Below, in pieces: positions 7,224-8,365 of a stretch of 8,365 bases of DNA (its first letter is position 1; the number at the start of each line of letters is the position of its first letter). The notes under the pieces were generated by a model. It was given only the letters and a program-made list of their open reading frames with translations, was not told the origin of the DNA and ran no database searches. The position numbers were made by a program, and so were the translations under genes. The stretch lies in the NCBI GenBank assembly GCA_039812085.1, contig JBDHZU010000090.1, positions 1 through 8,365 of the forward strand, read 5' to 3'. Source of the stretch: JBDHZU01 sp039812085 (GTDB lineage: Bacteria > Actinomycetota > Actinomycetes > S36-B12 > UBA10799).

Positions 7224-7529
7224 CTAGCCGATTGCCGTGACTTTGACAGTGGTCAGTGCTTGACGATGACCTTGACGCTTGCGGTAGCCGGTCTTGTTCT
7301 TGTACTTGCCGACCTCAACCTTGGGGCCCTTGCCGTGCTCAACGATCTCAGCGGTGACCGTGAACTTTTCCAGCGCGCTGGCATCGTGGGTCACCGTCTC
7401 GCCGTCAACGACGAGCAGCGTCGGCAAGGTCACGCTTGAACCTGGCTCGCCCTCAACTCGGTTGAGTTCGATAACGTCGCCAACGGCAACCTTTTCTTGC
7501 CGTCCACCGGCGCGGACAATCGCGTACAC
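7224..7529 (-). CDS. rplU: 50S ribosomal protein L21
   Basis: L21 is a 23S rRNA-binding protein of the 50S subunit. The 101-residue product begins YAIVRAGGRQEKVAVGDVI after the initiator and ends with the conserved YKNKTGYRKRQGHRQ block followed by VKVTAIG. The start is GTG (7527-7529), supported by AGGGAG at 7536-7541 with a 6-base spacer, the best Shine-Dalgarno sequence in the window. It is the first gene after a 149-base intergenic region that may carry a promoter and a structured leader, so rplU is the likely head of an operon that runs through rpmA and perhaps beyond. Confidence 0.98.
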   Translation of the reverse strand: MYAIVRAGGRQEKVAVGDVIELNRVEGEPGSSVTLPTLLVVDGETVTHDASALEKFTVTAEIVEHGKGPKVEVGKYKNKTGYRKRQGHRQALTTVKVTAIG

Positions 7530-7535
7530 GATGTG

Positions 7536-7541
7536 CTCCCT
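7536..7541 (-). promoter_or_regulatory. rplU: Ribosome binding site of rplU
   Basis: AGGGAG on the minus strand, 6 bases before the GTG start, fixes the start of rplU. Confidence 0.75.
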
Positions 7542-7569
7542 GACTGGTTGTACTGAAGAAGTTAGTTCT

Positions 7570-7616
7570 GGTGCTTAGCGCTTCCAGGATGAATCACTGA
7601 ATATGGCGCAGGCACC
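7570..7616 (-). promoter_or_regulatory. Candidate structured 5' leader of rplU-rpmA
   Basis: The minus-strand transcript can fold into one interrupted hairpin. GGTGC (7612-7616) pairs with GCACC (7570-7574). Next, GCGC (7606-7609) pairs with GCGC (7578-7581), separated from the first helix by 2 and 3 bases. Finally TTCAG (7597-7601) pairs with CTGGAA (7582-7587) with one bulged G, closing a loop of 9 bases. A 4-base bulge (7602-7605) lies on one side. It sits between a possible -10 box and the rplU Shine-Dalgarno sequence. No run of U follows the last helix, so it does not look like a terminator of rne. L21 operons have autoregulatory leaders in some bacteria; whether this is one is inference from a hand fold. 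Confidence 0.35.
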
Positions 7617-7624
7617 GACCATCC

Positions 7625-7655
7625 AGTCTACGTCATGCCCTTACAGAGCGCGACA
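7625..7655 (-). promoter_or_regulatory. Possible promoter of rplU-rpmA
   Basis: TAGACT (7625-7630, minus strand) fits the actinobacterial TANNNT -10 consensus. The best -35 candidate, TGTCGC at 7650-7655, is poor and spaced 19 bases away. Initiation would be expected near 7618, just before the leader hairpin. The weak -35 keeps confidence low, and rne read-through could also supply the transcript. Confidence 0.3.
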
Positions 7656-7664
7656 TCGCCCACG

Positions 7665-7678
7665 TCACATTTTTGTGA
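7665..7678. repeat. Short perfect inverted repeat just after the rne stop codon
   Basis: TCACA-TTTT-TGTGA is a perfect 5-base inverted repeat with a 4-base A/T spacer, directly beside the rne stop (7679-7681). As RNA it could form a small weak hairpin, but no U-run follows on the minus strand. As DNA it could be a protein-binding palindrome. The order is the reverse of the CRP half-sites (TGTGA-N6-TCACA), so it is not called a CRP site. Confidence 0.3.
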
Positions 7679-8365
7679 TCAGTCGACCTCGTCGCCCGGG
7701 TCACCTGCGGCCGTCTCCGCTGCACGTTCAGCAGCATCGTCAGTCATCGAGGAATCATCCGCCGCTGAATCTGGCGTCTGGGGCGATTCTGCTGACGTTT
7801 CAGCCGAATCCTCATTGTCGGCAGGCTCAGCCGAGGGCGCGCCGGGAACTGGTGCACCAGCAGGCGGAGCTCCTGGAATCGGACCAGTTGGCCGACGACG
7901 GCGAGATCCATTGCCGTCGCCACTCGGCGGATCAACCGGTTCAAGATGGACCTTGACACCTCGCCCGTTACAGCAATCACACGGTTCGCTGAAGGTGTCC
8001 AGCAAACCTTGGCCGATTCGCTTGCGCGTCATCTGGACCAAACCAAGCGAGGTGACCTCGGCAACTTGGTGCTTGGTCCGGTCACGGCCCAGACACTCCA
8101 GCAATCGACGCAGCACCAGGTCACGGTTGCTTTCCAGCACCATGTCGATGAAGTCGACCACGATGATTCCGCCGATATCGCGCAACCGGAGTTGGCGCAC
8201 GATCTCCTCAGCGGCTTCCAGGTTGTTGCGGGTGACGGTCTCTTCCAGGTTTCCGCCTTGACCGGTGAACTTGCCGGTGTTGACATCGATCACCGTCATG
8301 GCTTCGGTGTGGTCGATGACCAAAGAGCCACCTGAGGGCAACCAGACCTTGCGGTCCAACGCCTT
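7679..8365 (-). CDS. rne: Ribonuclease E/G, C-terminal part (5' end of gene off the right edge)
   Basis: The last 228 codons are present and the frame is open to the window edge. The first visible residues are KALDRKVWLPSGG; the leucine codon TTG at 8357-8359 is internal, not a start. RNase E/G cuts single-stranded RNA in rRNA maturation and mRNA decay. Visible are the end of the catalytic core with IDVNTG (about 26-31) and VVDFIDM (about 69-75), which hold the two metal-binding aspartates known from E. coli RNase E (D303, D346). The zinc-link region reads EPCDCCNGRG (about 127-136), where a CxxC pair includes one extra cysteine. After about residue 140 the protein becomes a disordered tail: basic GSRRRR, then Pro/Ala/Gly repeats, then about 50 acidic and Ser/Ala-rich residues to the stop. 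It lies 149 bases before rplU, the usual actinobacterial order. Confidence 0.95.
   Translation of the reverse strand, partial: KALDRKVWLPSGGSLVIDHTEAMTVIDVNTGKFTGQGGNLEETVTRNNLEAAEEIVRQLRLRDIGGIIVVDFIDMVLESNRDLVLRRLLECLGRDRTKHQVAEVTSLGLVQMTRKRIGQGLLDTFSEPCDCCNGRGVKVHLEPVDPPSGDGNGSRRRRPTGPIPGAPPAGAPVPGAPSAEPADNEDSAETSAESPQTPDSAADDSSMTDDAAERAAETAAGDPGDEVD

Noticed and set aside
7570..7616. Rho-independent terminator of rne
   Set aside because: The hairpin is interrupted and is not followed by a U-run on the minus strand. Its place just before the rplU ribosome binding site fits a leader better.
7665..7678. CRP-type binding site
   Set aside because: The half-sites are in the opposite order (TCACA then TGTGA) and the spacer is 4 rather than 6 bases, so it does not match the CRP consensus.
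7635..8261. 208-codon Ser/Arg-rich open frame on the plus strand
   Set aside because: It is antisense to the well-supported RNase E catalytic region. The low-complexity translation is what a complementary frame gives.

Overview
The window reads as a chromosomal segment from an actinobacterium (class Actinomycetes). The evidence is the gene order rne - rplU - rpmA - obgE - proB - proA - small membrane protein - nadD - LCP-like protein - rsfS, together with actinobacterial-looking protein sequences. Examples are the catalytic half of RNase E, the Obg C-terminus ending in a FDWHP...GSPRGTD-type tail, and the small protein ending in TRMNIDR. Hand counts of several 60-base samples give mostly 55-62% G+C (68% in rpmA). 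This suggests a moderate-GC lineage rather than a typical high-GC streptomycete or mycobacterium. Genus cannot be assigned from this sequence alone.

Everything that can be supported as a gene is on the minus strand, so transcription runs from the right edge to the left. At the right edge is the 3' part of rne (RNase E/G). A 149-base intergenic region follows, with a possible promoter and a candidate structured leader in front of rplU (L21) and rpmA (L27). Next comes a gene not usually part of this cluster: a GT-D-type (DUF1792-like) glycosyltransferase with an N-terminal coiled coil, whose stop codon overlaps the obgE start (ATGA). After obgE come proB and proA (the first two steps of proline synthesis), a 68-residue membrane protein, nadD (NAD synthesis), a membrane-anchored LCP/LytR_C-like protein, and the first 26 codons of rsfS at the left edge.

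The genes are packed like an operon. Three junctions overlap (GT-D/obgE by 4 bases, obgE/proB by 7, nadD/LCP by 4) and the other gaps downstream of rplU are 4-51 bases. rplU, rpmA, obgE and rsfS all encode large-subunit ribosome components or factors, and rne encodes an RNA-processing enzyme. The cluster therefore links 50S assembly and silencing with proline and NAD synthesis, as in many actinobacteria.

Most of the window is ordinary conserved core. Four things deserve a second look: the GT-D gene inserted in and coupled to obgE, the LCP-like protein that appears to lack the usual catalytic signature residues, the possible rplU leader structure, and the short membrane protein of unknown function. 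I see no mobile element, CRISPR array, tRNA or rRNA gene.
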